Assembly (NCBI GenBank): GCA_040755415.1
Contig: JBFMAZ010000066.1
Coordinates: 1-9,144, forward strand
Length of the DNA stretch: 9,144 bases
Source of the DNA: QYQD01 sp040755415
GTDB lineage: Bacteria > Desulfobacterota > QYQD01
Reading direction: 5' to 3'
Below, one piece after another: positions 1 through 4,948 of this stretch; within the stretch, counting starts at the first letter, position 1, and every line of letters begins with the position of its first letter. Below the pieces are notes generated by a model. That model saw only the letters and a list, made by a program, of their open reading frames with translations, did not search any database and was not told where the DNA came from. The position numbers and the translations under genes were made by a program.

Positions 1-244
1 ACAAGCACAATGAACTGGAGGTTTGAAAACTGAATGAAAGGAACATTCGAAAAGCTATCAGACTCAACATAAAAAAACGGGAATTATAATTGTCGTTGAA
101 CGGGAAAAATAGTTGACGTTAATCAAATCACGGAGCAAAGAGTTTTTGTGGTAAGGTAATAATAAGAGGGCCTTGTAAGGTCACCCCTTGAGTCATTGCA
201 ATAAGTCCGCCTGTGCGGAAAAGAGGGGATATACGAGGAGAGTA

Positions 245-730
245 ATGTCCACAGAGTTGAAAAGCCACGATAGCCATCTCGTCGGGGTTATATCCGATAC
301 GCATGGCCTCCTTCGGCCTGAGGTAATCAAGGCTTTTGAAGGTATTGATCTGATCGTCCATGCCGGAGATATCGGCCCGGAGGAGGTACTGAAGGTGCTT
401 CAAGGAGTTGCCCCGGTTGTTGCCGTGCGCGGCAATATGGACAGGTTCGGCTGGGCGGGAAAGCTTTCTAAGACAGAAGTAGTTGCAGTCGGAGAGGCCC
501 TGTTATACGTGCTCCATGATGTAGGTGAACTCGATCTGGACCCGGCTGCGGCTGGTTTCAGCGCTGTGATAAGCGGCCATTCCCACCGGCCGTGGATAGA
601 AAAGCAAAATGGCGTACTCTTTTTAAATCCAGGTAGTGCGGGACCGTGTCGATCCACATTACCGGCTTCGGTGGCTTTGCTTCGTGTAGAGGGGAAATCA
701 TTGGGTGCGCAGTTGATTGCGTTGAGGTGA
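245..730 (+). CDS. YfcE/MJ0936-type metallophosphoesterase
   Basis: This gene encodes a 161-residue calcineurin-like phosphoesterase of the small YfcE/MJ0936 class, enzymes that hydrolyse phosphodiesters at a two-metal centre. The metal-binding motifs appear in order: DTH at residues 18-20, GD at 41-42, GNMD at 63-66, H91 in LHDVG (usually HG) and GHSH at 111-114. The length is close to the family norm and there is no signal peptide, so it should be cytoplasmic. An in-frame ATG lies 19 codons upstream at 188. The ATG at 245 is preferred because a GAGGAG Shine-Dalgarno sequence precedes it and the family N-terminus begins just after it. Its last 33 bases overlap tail-to-tail with the antitoxin on the other strand. 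The physiological substrate cannot be told from sequence. Confidence 0.9.
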   Translation: MSTELKSHDSHLVGVISDTHGLLRPEVIKAFEGIDLIVHAGDIGPEEVLKVLQGVAPVVAVRGNMDRFGWAGKLSKTEVVAVGEALLYVLHDVGELDLDPAAAGFSAVISGHSHRPWIEKQNGVLFLNPGSAGPCRSTLPASVALLRVEGKSLGAQLIALR

Positions 731-940
731 GATTTCCTTCAGGCTATAACCTGTAACCACAGGTACGCCTTCTAGCCTGCCTTCTCTATAAGCTTTGAGT
801 CTCCGCTCAGCTTCATCGGCCCAGATATCATCGAGTCCCCTATCCGGCTCGTCTAAACTCTTTAGCAATCCTTCGATAACCAGAAACCTCTCTTCCGGCT
901 TGAGTTTCAAAGCTTTCTCCAGTACGTCTTTAATATTCAT
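698..940 (-). CDS. Addiction-module component antitoxin (TIGR02574-like), no toxin partner
   Basis: This is an 80-residue acidic, helical protein. The core pattern LEKALKLKPEERFLVIEGLL, followed by SLDEP and WADEAERRLKAYREGRLEGVPV, is typical of the putative addiction-module component family (TIGR02574/Unstab_antitox). These proteins usually precede and neutralise RelE/ParE toxins. The ATG at 940 is chosen because an AAAGGAGGAG ribosome binding site stands just upstream. The same frame stays open to 1099 through an AbrB-like segment. No toxin follows: the next gene is the convergent metallophosphoesterase, with which the last 33 bases overlap. The C-terminal tail after VPV therefore reads through that gene's 3' end and may not be original. 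It is probably an orphan antitoxin whose toxin was lost. Confidence 0.75.
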   Translation of the reverse strand: MNIKDVLEKALKLKPEERFLVIEGLLKSLDEPDRGLDDIWADEAERRLKAYREGRLEGVPVVTGYSLKEISPQRNQLRTQ

Positions 941-961
941 AACTACTCCTCCTTTTGGAAA

Positions 962-993
962 ACATAACGTATTTAGGGGACATAACGTATTTA
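962..993. repeat. Two 14-bp direct repeats (ACATAACGTATTTA)
   Basis: The word ACATAACGTATTTA occurs at 962-975 and again at 980-993, 18 bases apart. The spacer is GGGG and the flank reads TGTCCCC on the minus strand. The pair sits exactly at the point where AbrB homology is lost, so it is likely inserted sequence or the scar of a recombination event. Confidence 0.75.
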
Positions 994-994
994 T

Positions 995-1099
995 TTTGGG
1001 AGTAACCCTAAAGACCGTGCCCGTATCGGCCTTTATGGCCTTTCTTATTCTCTTGGGGAGAACAAGCTGACCCTTGGAGGAGAGCTTGGCCAACGGCAT
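995..1099 (-). pseudogene. AbrB/MazE-type antitoxin N-terminus, truncated
   Basis: The first 35 codons from ATG 1099 match the SpoVT/AbrB swapped-hairpin DNA-binding domain: LSSKGQLVLPKRIRKAI followed by a Thr-rich segment and FRVTPK. This domain is found in MazE/AbrB/VapB antitoxins. A good ribosome binding site (AGGAG, 8 bases before ATG) is present. Family resemblance stops at about 995, exactly where two copies of a 14-base direct repeat begin. The frame then runs without a stop into the next antitoxin at 940, which has its own ribosome binding site. The second half of the fold is missing, so this is most likely a broken antitoxin. A functional fusion of 133 residues is possible but less likely. 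Confidence 0.6.
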
Positions 1100-1121
1100 A
1101 TTCTTACTCCTAAAATTATTC

Positions 1122-1135
1122 TTACTTGAAAGTAA
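1122..1135 (-). promoter_or_regulatory. Candidate operator upstream of the AbrB-type fragment
   Basis: TTACTT-GA-AAGTAA is a perfect inverted repeat with 6-base arms, about 25 bases upstream of the start codon at 1099. A minus-strand TTGACA (1159-1164) lies further upstream, but no convincing -10 box is found at the expected distance. Antitoxins commonly bind such sites to repress their own operon; that role is inferred here. Confidence 0.35.
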
Positions 1136-1315
1136 CGTAAGCTATTGCTTGGGGGGGCTGTCAAGACATATCTTGGAAATTGTATTTGGACTTGGATGTC
1201 TTGATTAAATAGAAAATTTTTCTCTGCGTTCTTTGCGGTGAAGCAGGACTGACGTCCGAAGAGAAAGTTTTTCACAACGTTATTAGCCGGATGAATCCCT
1301 TTTAGCCAAGTACTA

Positions 1316-2095
1316 TCAGCAGCAAAGTCTCTCACAAGGAAGGTGATAAAACTCGCGAATCTGCTCGATCGGAACCCTTCTGTCCAGGAAAGAGCAAAGT
1401 GCATCATCAAGCACAATGTTCTCAGACATAACTTGCGGAAATGGGCGCTTCTGTCTAAATAAAAAACTGTAAAGGTGCTTGTTTCTTGCTCTATATCTTT
1501 CTTCTAAACCATGCAAGTTTAATCGCCTACCACAGGCTGGGAAATTCTGAACTCGAGGATAAGGTTTTTCATCCCCAAGATATTCAAACAAGAGGATATT
1601 GTCGTAAAAGGACTGATGTTTAGGGTTGATAGCGATACAAAAATCATCAATGTCCTTATTCTTCGCATAAAAATATACGAGCTTAACCAGGTTCAAGAAC
1701 ATAAACATCCCCTTACCCTTTAAAATATTGTGCACTGCTAATCCGGAAAGCTCTGCTATTTTTCTCCCATAATATCTTAAGAAGTCGAGCTCGATATTAT
1801 AAATTGCATCCATGGGCAGCCCAAACACCGAGTCTGGTATAAGGGTAAGGGTCATTAATACTGCATTATCCTTCTTGGCAACAAATGTCCGTGTTTCAGG
1901 AAGCATGTTATAGATCCCCACACGCATTTCAGAAGGATGAGGGGCAAAAAAGCCCTTCGCCACATATGCCTTGTAAACCATTCTATATGATTGCTCCAAT
2001 TCATCCTGGCTATCAGCTACTTTGAATTCTATGGCATCAGCACTAACCTGAGATTCTGTGGAAACGTTTTGGTTTAAGATCTCTAAGGACATCAT
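1316..2095 (-). CDS. FeeM-like N-acyl amino acid synthase, copy 1
   Basis: This 259-residue protein has the GNAT-like fold pattern of FeeM-type N-acyl amino acid synthases, distant relatives of LuxI-type autoinducer synthases. FeeM relatives transfer an acyl chain from acyl carrier protein to an amino acid amine. Visible landmarks are YNMLPETRTF (62-71), TLTLIPDS (82-89), an AELSGLAVHN segment (114-123) and CIAINPKHQSFYDNILLFEYLG (153-174, containing NPKH and FY). All recur in the copy at 2463-3437. The start at ATG 2095 follows GAGGGG by 7 bases. A TTG 57 bases further upstream is in frame but lies upstream of the predicted -10 box. The last residues (CERLCC) are cysteine-rich. It is probably cytoplasmic; the amino acid and acyl substrates are unknown. 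Confidence 0.75.
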   Translation of the reverse strand: MMSLEILNQNVSTESQVSADAIEFKVADSQDELEQSYRMVYKAYVAKGFFAPHPSEMRVGIYNMLPETRTFVAKKDNAVLMTLTLIPDSVFGLPMDAIYNIELDFLRYYGRKIAELSGLAVHNILKGKGMFMFLNLVKLVYFYAKNKDIDDFCIAINPKHQSFYDNILLFEYLGDEKPYPRVQNFPACGRRLNLHGLEERYRARNKHLYSFLFRQKRPFPQVMSENIVLDDALCSFLDRRVPIEQIREFYHLPCERLCC

Positions 2096-2155
2096 AGCGC
2101 AACCCCTCGTACGTAAATCATTAGTACGACCAGCGGTCACTATAGCAAACAATGC

Positions 2156-2174
2156 AAAATAGTGAAACTATTTT
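2156..2174. promoter_or_regulatory. Perfect 8+8 inverted repeat, candidate operator of FeeM-like copy 1
   Basis: AAAATAGT-GAA-ACTATTTT has perfect 8-base arms with a 3-base centre. It coincides with the expected -35 region of the gene starting at 2095, centred roughly 33 bases upstream of the predicted transcription start. The position and symmetry fit a dimeric regulator. The regulator itself is not in this window. Confidence 0.5.
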
Positions 2175-2182
2175 CCCTTAAA

Positions 2183-2199
2183 GTGGAAAAATTTTTCAC
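2183..2199. promoter_or_regulatory. Second, imperfect inverted repeat upstream of copy 1
   Basis: GTGGAAAA-A-TTTTTCAC pairs along its full length with a single G-T mismatch. It contains the 12-base palindrome GAAAAATTTTTC. It lies just upstream of the perfect inverted repeat and could be a second binding site or an AT-rich upstream element. Confidence 0.3.
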
Positions 2200-2462
2200 A
2201 CTACAAGTTGTTATCATCGAGCTCGTCATTTCGCCGAATACATATACAGCGAATCTGAGCTGCAATAAGGATGCCGTGTTCATAATGCAGTGATTATGCG
2301 TCATTTTCGATTATCTACCTCATTATTAATTGCACCTAACATGTTGCAATATTTGTACATCTTACATACGCTACAAGAAAATGACGCTATATCCGTGACT
2401 TATACTTACAAAATATTGAACGCTGACTCATTCACTATCGGTAACCCGAGGAAGCTCGATTA

Positions 2463-3437
2463 TCAACGTTTCTCGCAAAGGGCAAGATTTACAGGAGGCT
2501 GCGCAGGAGAGAGTATCTTAGTAACGTCATAATCAGGATAACATTTCTTGATGTAGGCCAGTTTTTTATCGTCGATCCCCATCAAAATATCGGTCTTTTC
2601 TACAAAAAAATACCGTATATCCTCCAGGGACATCCTGAGTCCACCTGTGGGAAATGCCTTTCCCCAGTCCGATTCATCGCCATTATTGGCCGTGAAAAAA
2701 AAGGTATAAAGGTCACAGTCAAAATCCTCCATATTATAGACATCCGCAAATCGTGCATGCGCTGTGCGGAGGTCCATGCGCTCTAAAATGGCCGGCGCAT
2801 CCTTTACTGATGGGAAGTATCTCAACTCTCCGATCGGCTCAAACAATAGTATATCCTCATAGAAACGGGTGTGTTTAGGGTTTACGGCAATACAGATATC
2901 ATCGGCCTGCGCATATTGGGCATATGCATAAACCACCTTAAAGAGAAGCATGAAGATATTACTGCACTTAAACTCCTTTACGGTAACCAGCGAAGACCCC
3001 TCTGATATCAACCGGCCTTTGTTCCTCAAGGCATCCAACTCTTTCTTATATATCTCATCAGACGGCAGCTCCAGAGGTGAATCGATAATCAGTGTTGCTG
3101 TAGCGGCTACCCTCCCCTCATATCGGGCAGTAAATACCCGGGTCGAGGGCAATATGTTTTGGATCTTCAGTCTCATTGTCGAAGAATCCGGATCCATGTA
3201 ACCCAGTTCTACGTATCTATCATGTGCCAGAGAAAAGGCCTCGATCCATTCTTCCCGTGAGGTGGCGGTTTTAATCCGGTAATCAAGGGATTGCCCTACT
3301 TCGGTAAGCCGGGACCGCCTCAGCCTTATGGCCCTGCGCCTCTCCGGGAGATATTTTTTTTCTCTGAGAATTCCAGCGTTTCCTATTTCCATTGGTGAAT
3401 TCTCTGGCCCCTTTATTTTTTCCGCCGTTCTACTCAT
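2463..3437 (-). CDS. FeeM-like N-acyl amino acid synthase, copy 2 (long form)
   Basis: This 324-residue paralogue of the downstream copy shares NILPSTR (94-100), ATLIIDS (114-120), the LISEGSSLVTV segment (143-153), ICIAVNPKH (181-189) and the following FYEDILLFE (192-200). It differs by a basic N-terminal extension rich in R and K (about residues 26-45) and a longer C-terminus ending in a helical DDKKLAYIKKCYPDYDV region. The catalytic core therefore spans roughly residues 50-235. No strong Shine-Dalgarno sequence precedes ATG 3437, and a second in-frame ATG (3392) has none either, so the start is uncertain. The two copies are clearly related but far from identical, which argues for old duplication or separate acquisition and for different substrates. 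The role as an acyl-ACP-dependent N-acyltransferase is inferred from family resemblance. Confidence 0.75.
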   Translation of the reverse strand: MSRTAEKIKGPENSPMEIGNAGILREKKYLPERRRAIRLRRSRLTEVGQSLDYRIKTATSREEWIEAFSLAHDRYVELGYMDPDSSTMRLKIQNILPSTRVFTARYEGRVAATATLIIDSPLELPSDEIYKKELDALRNKGRLISEGSSLVTVKEFKCSNIFMLLFKVVYAYAQYAQADDICIAVNPKHTRFYEDILLFEPIGELRYFPSVKDAPAILERMDLRTAHARFADVYNMEDFDCDLYTFFFTANNGDESDWGKAFPTGGLRMSLEDIRYFFVEKTDILMGIDDKKLAYIKKCYPDYDVTKILSPAQPPVNLALCEKR

Positions 3438-3497
3438 CGGTAATGGTCTCGACTTTGATAAATCATTTTTAGGAGATCAGAATTTTCCTTATCAATC

Positions 3498-3509
3498 TTT
3501 TGATCAAAA
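3498..3509. promoter_or_regulatory. TTTTGATCAAAA palindrome upstream of FeeM-like copy 2
   Basis: A perfect 12-base palindrome lies about 60 bases upstream of ATG 3437. Outer CAAT/ATTG words extend the symmetry with a one-base offset. It may be an operator, but no well-formed -35/-10 pair is visible and its sequence differs from the inverted repeat of copy 1. Confidence 0.3.
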
Positions 3510-3540
3510 TTGACTTAACAAAAAAGGCAATTCCCCGGGT

Positions 3541-3690
3541 ATGGATTAAATCACGAGGCGGGACATTTTGGACTTTATACTTTTCGGCCAACTTAAGAAA
3601 CTGTGCGACCTCTGAATTGCCTACAGGCAACACCTCCATACCTAATATCAAGATATCTTGATAGATAGTGACATCCACATCCCAGTTGTT
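3541..3690 (-). pseudogene. PIN-domain toxin fragment, partial duplicate of the VapC at 5955-6404
   Basis: About 145 bases align without gaps to 6069-6212 with roughly a dozen mismatches. The encoded peptide, from NWDV through QDILILGMEVLPVGN to VPPRDLIHT, matches residues about 65-113 of the intact VapC. Both ends are missing: the N-terminal VDTN motif with the first catalytic Asp, and the C-terminal ITADKHF segment. At 3540 the frame passes abruptly into unrelated sequence. It keeps only the PRDLIH aspartate and cannot form a PIN active site. The ORF around it (3469-3702) is therefore not a working gene. No antitoxin remnant is recognisable upstream. Confidence 0.85.
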
Positions 3691-3807
3691 GCAAACGCTC
3701 ACTCAGATGTCAGAACAAAAGAAATTGTGGATTATCGAAAGCCGAAGGGCAGCATGGCGCCGGAATCGGAAGTTCGCATAGAAATCCGATATCCGTTATC
3801 CAATTTT
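3691..3807. other. Unassigned spacer between two toxin fragments
   Basis: No gene is supported here. A plus-strand frame is open from 3658 to 3846 but starts inside the PIN fragment and runs antisense to the HepT end. Minus-strand frames hit stops within a few dozen codons. The sequence carries repeated words similar to GGATATCGGATTTC and may be decayed insert. Confidence 0.4.
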
Positions 3808-4035
3808 TTAAAGAATGTGTCCGATAAATCGATGGAAGTCATTTAGGTGTTTCTTGAAGATGCCAAAGACAGCAGCGTCATCGATCTTTTCATAATGATG
3901 GACCAGGAGGTTTCTAAAAGCGGCCATCTTCTCGTAAACCGGTCCTTCCTCCGCCGGCAAGATACCTTCCTCGATGAGCGGCACGTGCCCGAGATTTCTG
4001 CTCACTTCATAGATTTGCTTCGCATCGTAGGCCAC
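3808..4035 (-). pseudogene. HepT-family (DUF86, HEPN) toxin, N-terminally truncated
   Basis: The 75-residue product matches the C-terminal half of HepT toxins: a GHVPL...GILPAEEGPVYEKM segment, then FRNLLVHHYEKID, then a helix ending LNDFHRFIGHI. RNLLVH carries the R-X4-H catalytic motif of HEPN RNases, and HHY is typical of HepT. Family members are about 130-150 residues; the first helices are absent and an in-frame TGA lies five codons upstream of the GTG at 4035. No MNT nucleotidyltransferase antitoxin partner lies nearby. It is most likely a relic. The preserved motif means expression from the weak GTG start cannot be ruled out. Confidence 0.75.
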
Positions 4036-4139
4036 GTTCTGTCAGTGGGTTAAGAAAGAAGGTAATGAATGGGTAATGTCCCTTTTTGAGCAATATCCTA
4101 TAAAGGATTTTACAGTTAAGAATGACTAAAAAAGATTAA

Positions 4140-4202
4140 AAGGCTAAAGCCTTAATTCCGGACTTAACCCTTCAGGGTTTTATAAGTTTAGGCCGCTGGC
4201 CT
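4140..4202 (-). terminator. Three consecutive hairpins, probable terminator of the RHH/RelE operon
   Basis: Three perfect inverted repeats follow each other: AAGGCT-AA-AGCCTT (4140-4153), AACCCT-TC-AGGGTT (4166-4179) and AGGCC-GCT-GGCCT (4190-4202). On the minus strand the last-read hairpin (4153-4140) is followed by a T-rich stretch ending in TTTTTT, as in Rho-independent termination, 76 bases after the RelE stop codon. The triple arrangement also resembles an interspersed hairpin repeat. Confidence 0.5.
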
Positions 4203-4228
4203 GATCTTCTTTATGCAGCCAATTTCAT

Positions 4229-4495
4229 TTAATAAGCATCACCCCGCGGCAATATTGCATAAACATAGACAATCTTCTTTTCTTTCTCTGGCGTAAAAAG
4301 AAGCCTCCAATCTCCAACTCTCAGACGATAATCCCCCTGAAGCTGCCCTGTTAAGGTTCTAACATTGTGGTGTAATAAGGGATTTTCCTCTCGTTCCAAT
4401 TCCTTTAGGGCCTTCTTAATCCTGTTTCTCGTCTTTTTGTCCAGCTTTAGATAATGCTTTTCGGCTGTGGGCTTAACCTCAATCTTCCAGCTCAT
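4229..4495 (-). CDS. RelE/ParE-superfamily toxin
   Basis: This 88-residue basic protein has the full RelE-type layout. Helices rich in K and R (AEKHYLKLDKKTRNRIKKALKEL, about 11-33) are followed by NPL (38-40), then LTGQLQGDYRLRVGDWRLLF (48-67) and a final strand ending LPRGDAY. The conserved basic residues of the central sheet (R57, R59, R64) and the C-terminal aromatic are present. RelE toxins cleave mRNA on the ribosome, whereas ParE relatives poison gyrase; the YRLRVGDWR pattern fits RelE better. It overlaps the upstream antitoxin gene by 17 bases, indicating coupled translation. No strong Shine-Dalgarno sequence of its own is visible. The toxin looks intact. Confidence 0.88.
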   Translation of the reverse strand: MSWKIEVKPTAEKHYLKLDKKTRNRIKKALKELEREENPLLHHNVRTLTGQLQGDYRLRVGDWRLLFTPEKEKKIVYVYAILPRGDAY

Positions 4496-4718
4496 GGAGA
4501 GTCTTCCCTTTAATTCCTTTAGTTACTTCTTCTTTCCCTTTCTTGATCATTTCTACCCATTCTGGTCTGGAAAGTAGGTCAAGGGTCTCCTTATGCCTTT
4601 CAACATACTCATCTATAAGCTCCGAGAGTATCTCCTTTATCTCTTTTTTTTCCACGCTTGCAATAATCTTGAGAACATCCCTTTTATCTTCTGGTATACG
4701 GACTGTAGCCGTTGGCAT
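4479..4718 (-). CDS. RHH-type antitoxin partner of RelE
   Basis: The 79-residue protein starts TATVRIPEDKRDVLKIIASVEKKEIKEILSELIDEYV. This fits a ribbon-helix-helix DNA-binding domain (strand, then two helices), followed by a lysine-rich C-terminal arm that would wrap the toxin. It precedes and overlaps the RelE gene, the usual antitoxin-first order. A very strong ribosome binding site (AGGAGGTG at 4730-4723) precedes ATG 4718. The gene's promoter region is occupied by the MITE-like element that begins 14 bases upstream of the ATG. RHH antitoxins autoregulate; TATAGT/ACTATA arms at 4740-4757 could be the operator. Confidence 0.85.
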   Translation of the reverse strand: MPTATVRIPEDKRDVLKIIASVEKKEIKEILSELIDEYVERHKETLDLLSRPEWVEMIKKGKEEVTKGIKGKTLHELED

Positions 4719-4732
4719 AATTCACCTCCTAA

Positions 4733-4899
4733 CGCTTATTATAGTAAAGGCACTATATAAATTTACATATTCACCCTCCTTTTCATCCCCTCCCGGCAAG
4801 GGAGGGGAATAATTGATAGTCCCCTCTCCCCTTGCGGGAGAGGGTTAGGGTGAGGGGTATATAAACTTATTTTTTGCTTTCACTATAGTATAATAAGCG
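4733..4899. mobile_element. MITE-like element with 11-bp terminal inverted repeats and internal hairpins
   Basis: CGCTTATTATA at 4733-4743 is perfectly inverted as TATAATAAGCG at 4889-4899. Inside lie a subterminal TCACCCT/AGGGTGA pair (4771-4777 and 4847-4853) and two GC-rich hairpins. It encodes nothing. The size (167 bases), terminal repeats and internal symmetry fit a miniature inverted-repeat element. No target-site duplication can be identified with confidence, so mobility is inferred. Confidence 0.6.
4787..4844. repeat. Two GC-rich hairpins inside the MITE-like element
   Basis: CCCCTCCC-GGCAA-GGGAGGGG (4787-4807) and CCCTCTCCC-CTTGC-GGGAGAGGG (4822-4844) are perfect stem-loops with 8- and 9-base arms. 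The CCCTCTCCC...GGGAGAGGGTTAGGGTGAGGGG type of word is familiar as an interspersed repeat in many bacterial genomes (recollection, not a search). Confidence 0.8.
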
Positions 4900-4918
4900 A
4901 TTAAGGGATTTGTGTCAA
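4890..4918 (-). promoter_or_regulatory. Sigma70-like promoter reading into the MITE-like element and RHH/RelE operon
   Basis: On the minus strand TTGACA (4918-4913) is followed after exactly 17 bases by TATTAT (4895-4890), five of six matches to the -10 consensus. The -35 lies outside the element and the -10 lies within its terminal repeat. A transcript would carry a leader of about 165 bases containing both GC-rich hairpins before the antitoxin ATG. A perfect TATAAT at 4743-4738, in the other terminal repeat, offers an alternative start much closer to the gene but lacks a good -35. Confidence 0.5.
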
Positions 4919-4948
4919 TTTGTTCCTAAATAGTACCAAAAATGTTGG

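Larger units (their letters stand above)
2096..2462 (-). promoter_or_regulatory. Intergenic region and promoter of FeeM-like copy 1
   Basis: This stretch between the two FeeM-like genes holds no convincing gene; an open frame at 2290-2532 on the plus strand overlaps copy 2 and has no recognisable features. Reading on the minus strand, a near-consensus -10 box TATAGT (2144-2139) gives an expected transcription start near 2132 and a leader of about 37 bases. A -35 at the usual distance would be TTTCAC (2167-2162), a poor match, which suggests activator dependence or repression through the inverted repeat centred there. Confidence 0.45.

Noticed and set aside
82..91. AATTATAATT palindrome with TATAAT as promoter of the phosphoesterase
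   Set aside because: No -35 element stands at a suitable distance and the leader would be about 150 bases; too weak to call.
128..403. Minus-strand open frame across the metallophosphoesterase start
   Set aside because: It is antisense to a gene with full motifs, shows no domain pattern and has no good ribosome binding site.
1045..1416. Minus-strand 123-residue frame between copy 1 and the AbrB fragment
   Set aside because: It overlaps both neighbours in another frame. The middle (FTAKNAEK) derives from the TCTGCGTTCTTTGCGGTGAA word, a familiar noncoding repeat, so it is not a gene.
2096..2152. Longer N-terminus of FeeM-like copy 1 from TTG 2152
   Set aside because: The predicted -10 box and start of transcription lie downstream of that TTG, and ATG 2095 has a good ribosome binding site.
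2290..2532. Plus-strand 80-residue frame in the spacer between the acyltransferases
   Set aside because: It overlaps the 3' end of copy 2 and shows no recognisable motif or Shine-Dalgarno sequence.
3658..3846. Plus-strand 62-residue frame across the PIN and HepT fragments
   Set aside because: It begins inside the antisense of the PIN duplicate and ends inside HepT; it matches no known pattern.
4787..4844. CRISPR-like repeats
   Set aside because: Only two differing hairpins with no regular spacer; better explained as GC-rich interspersed repeats.
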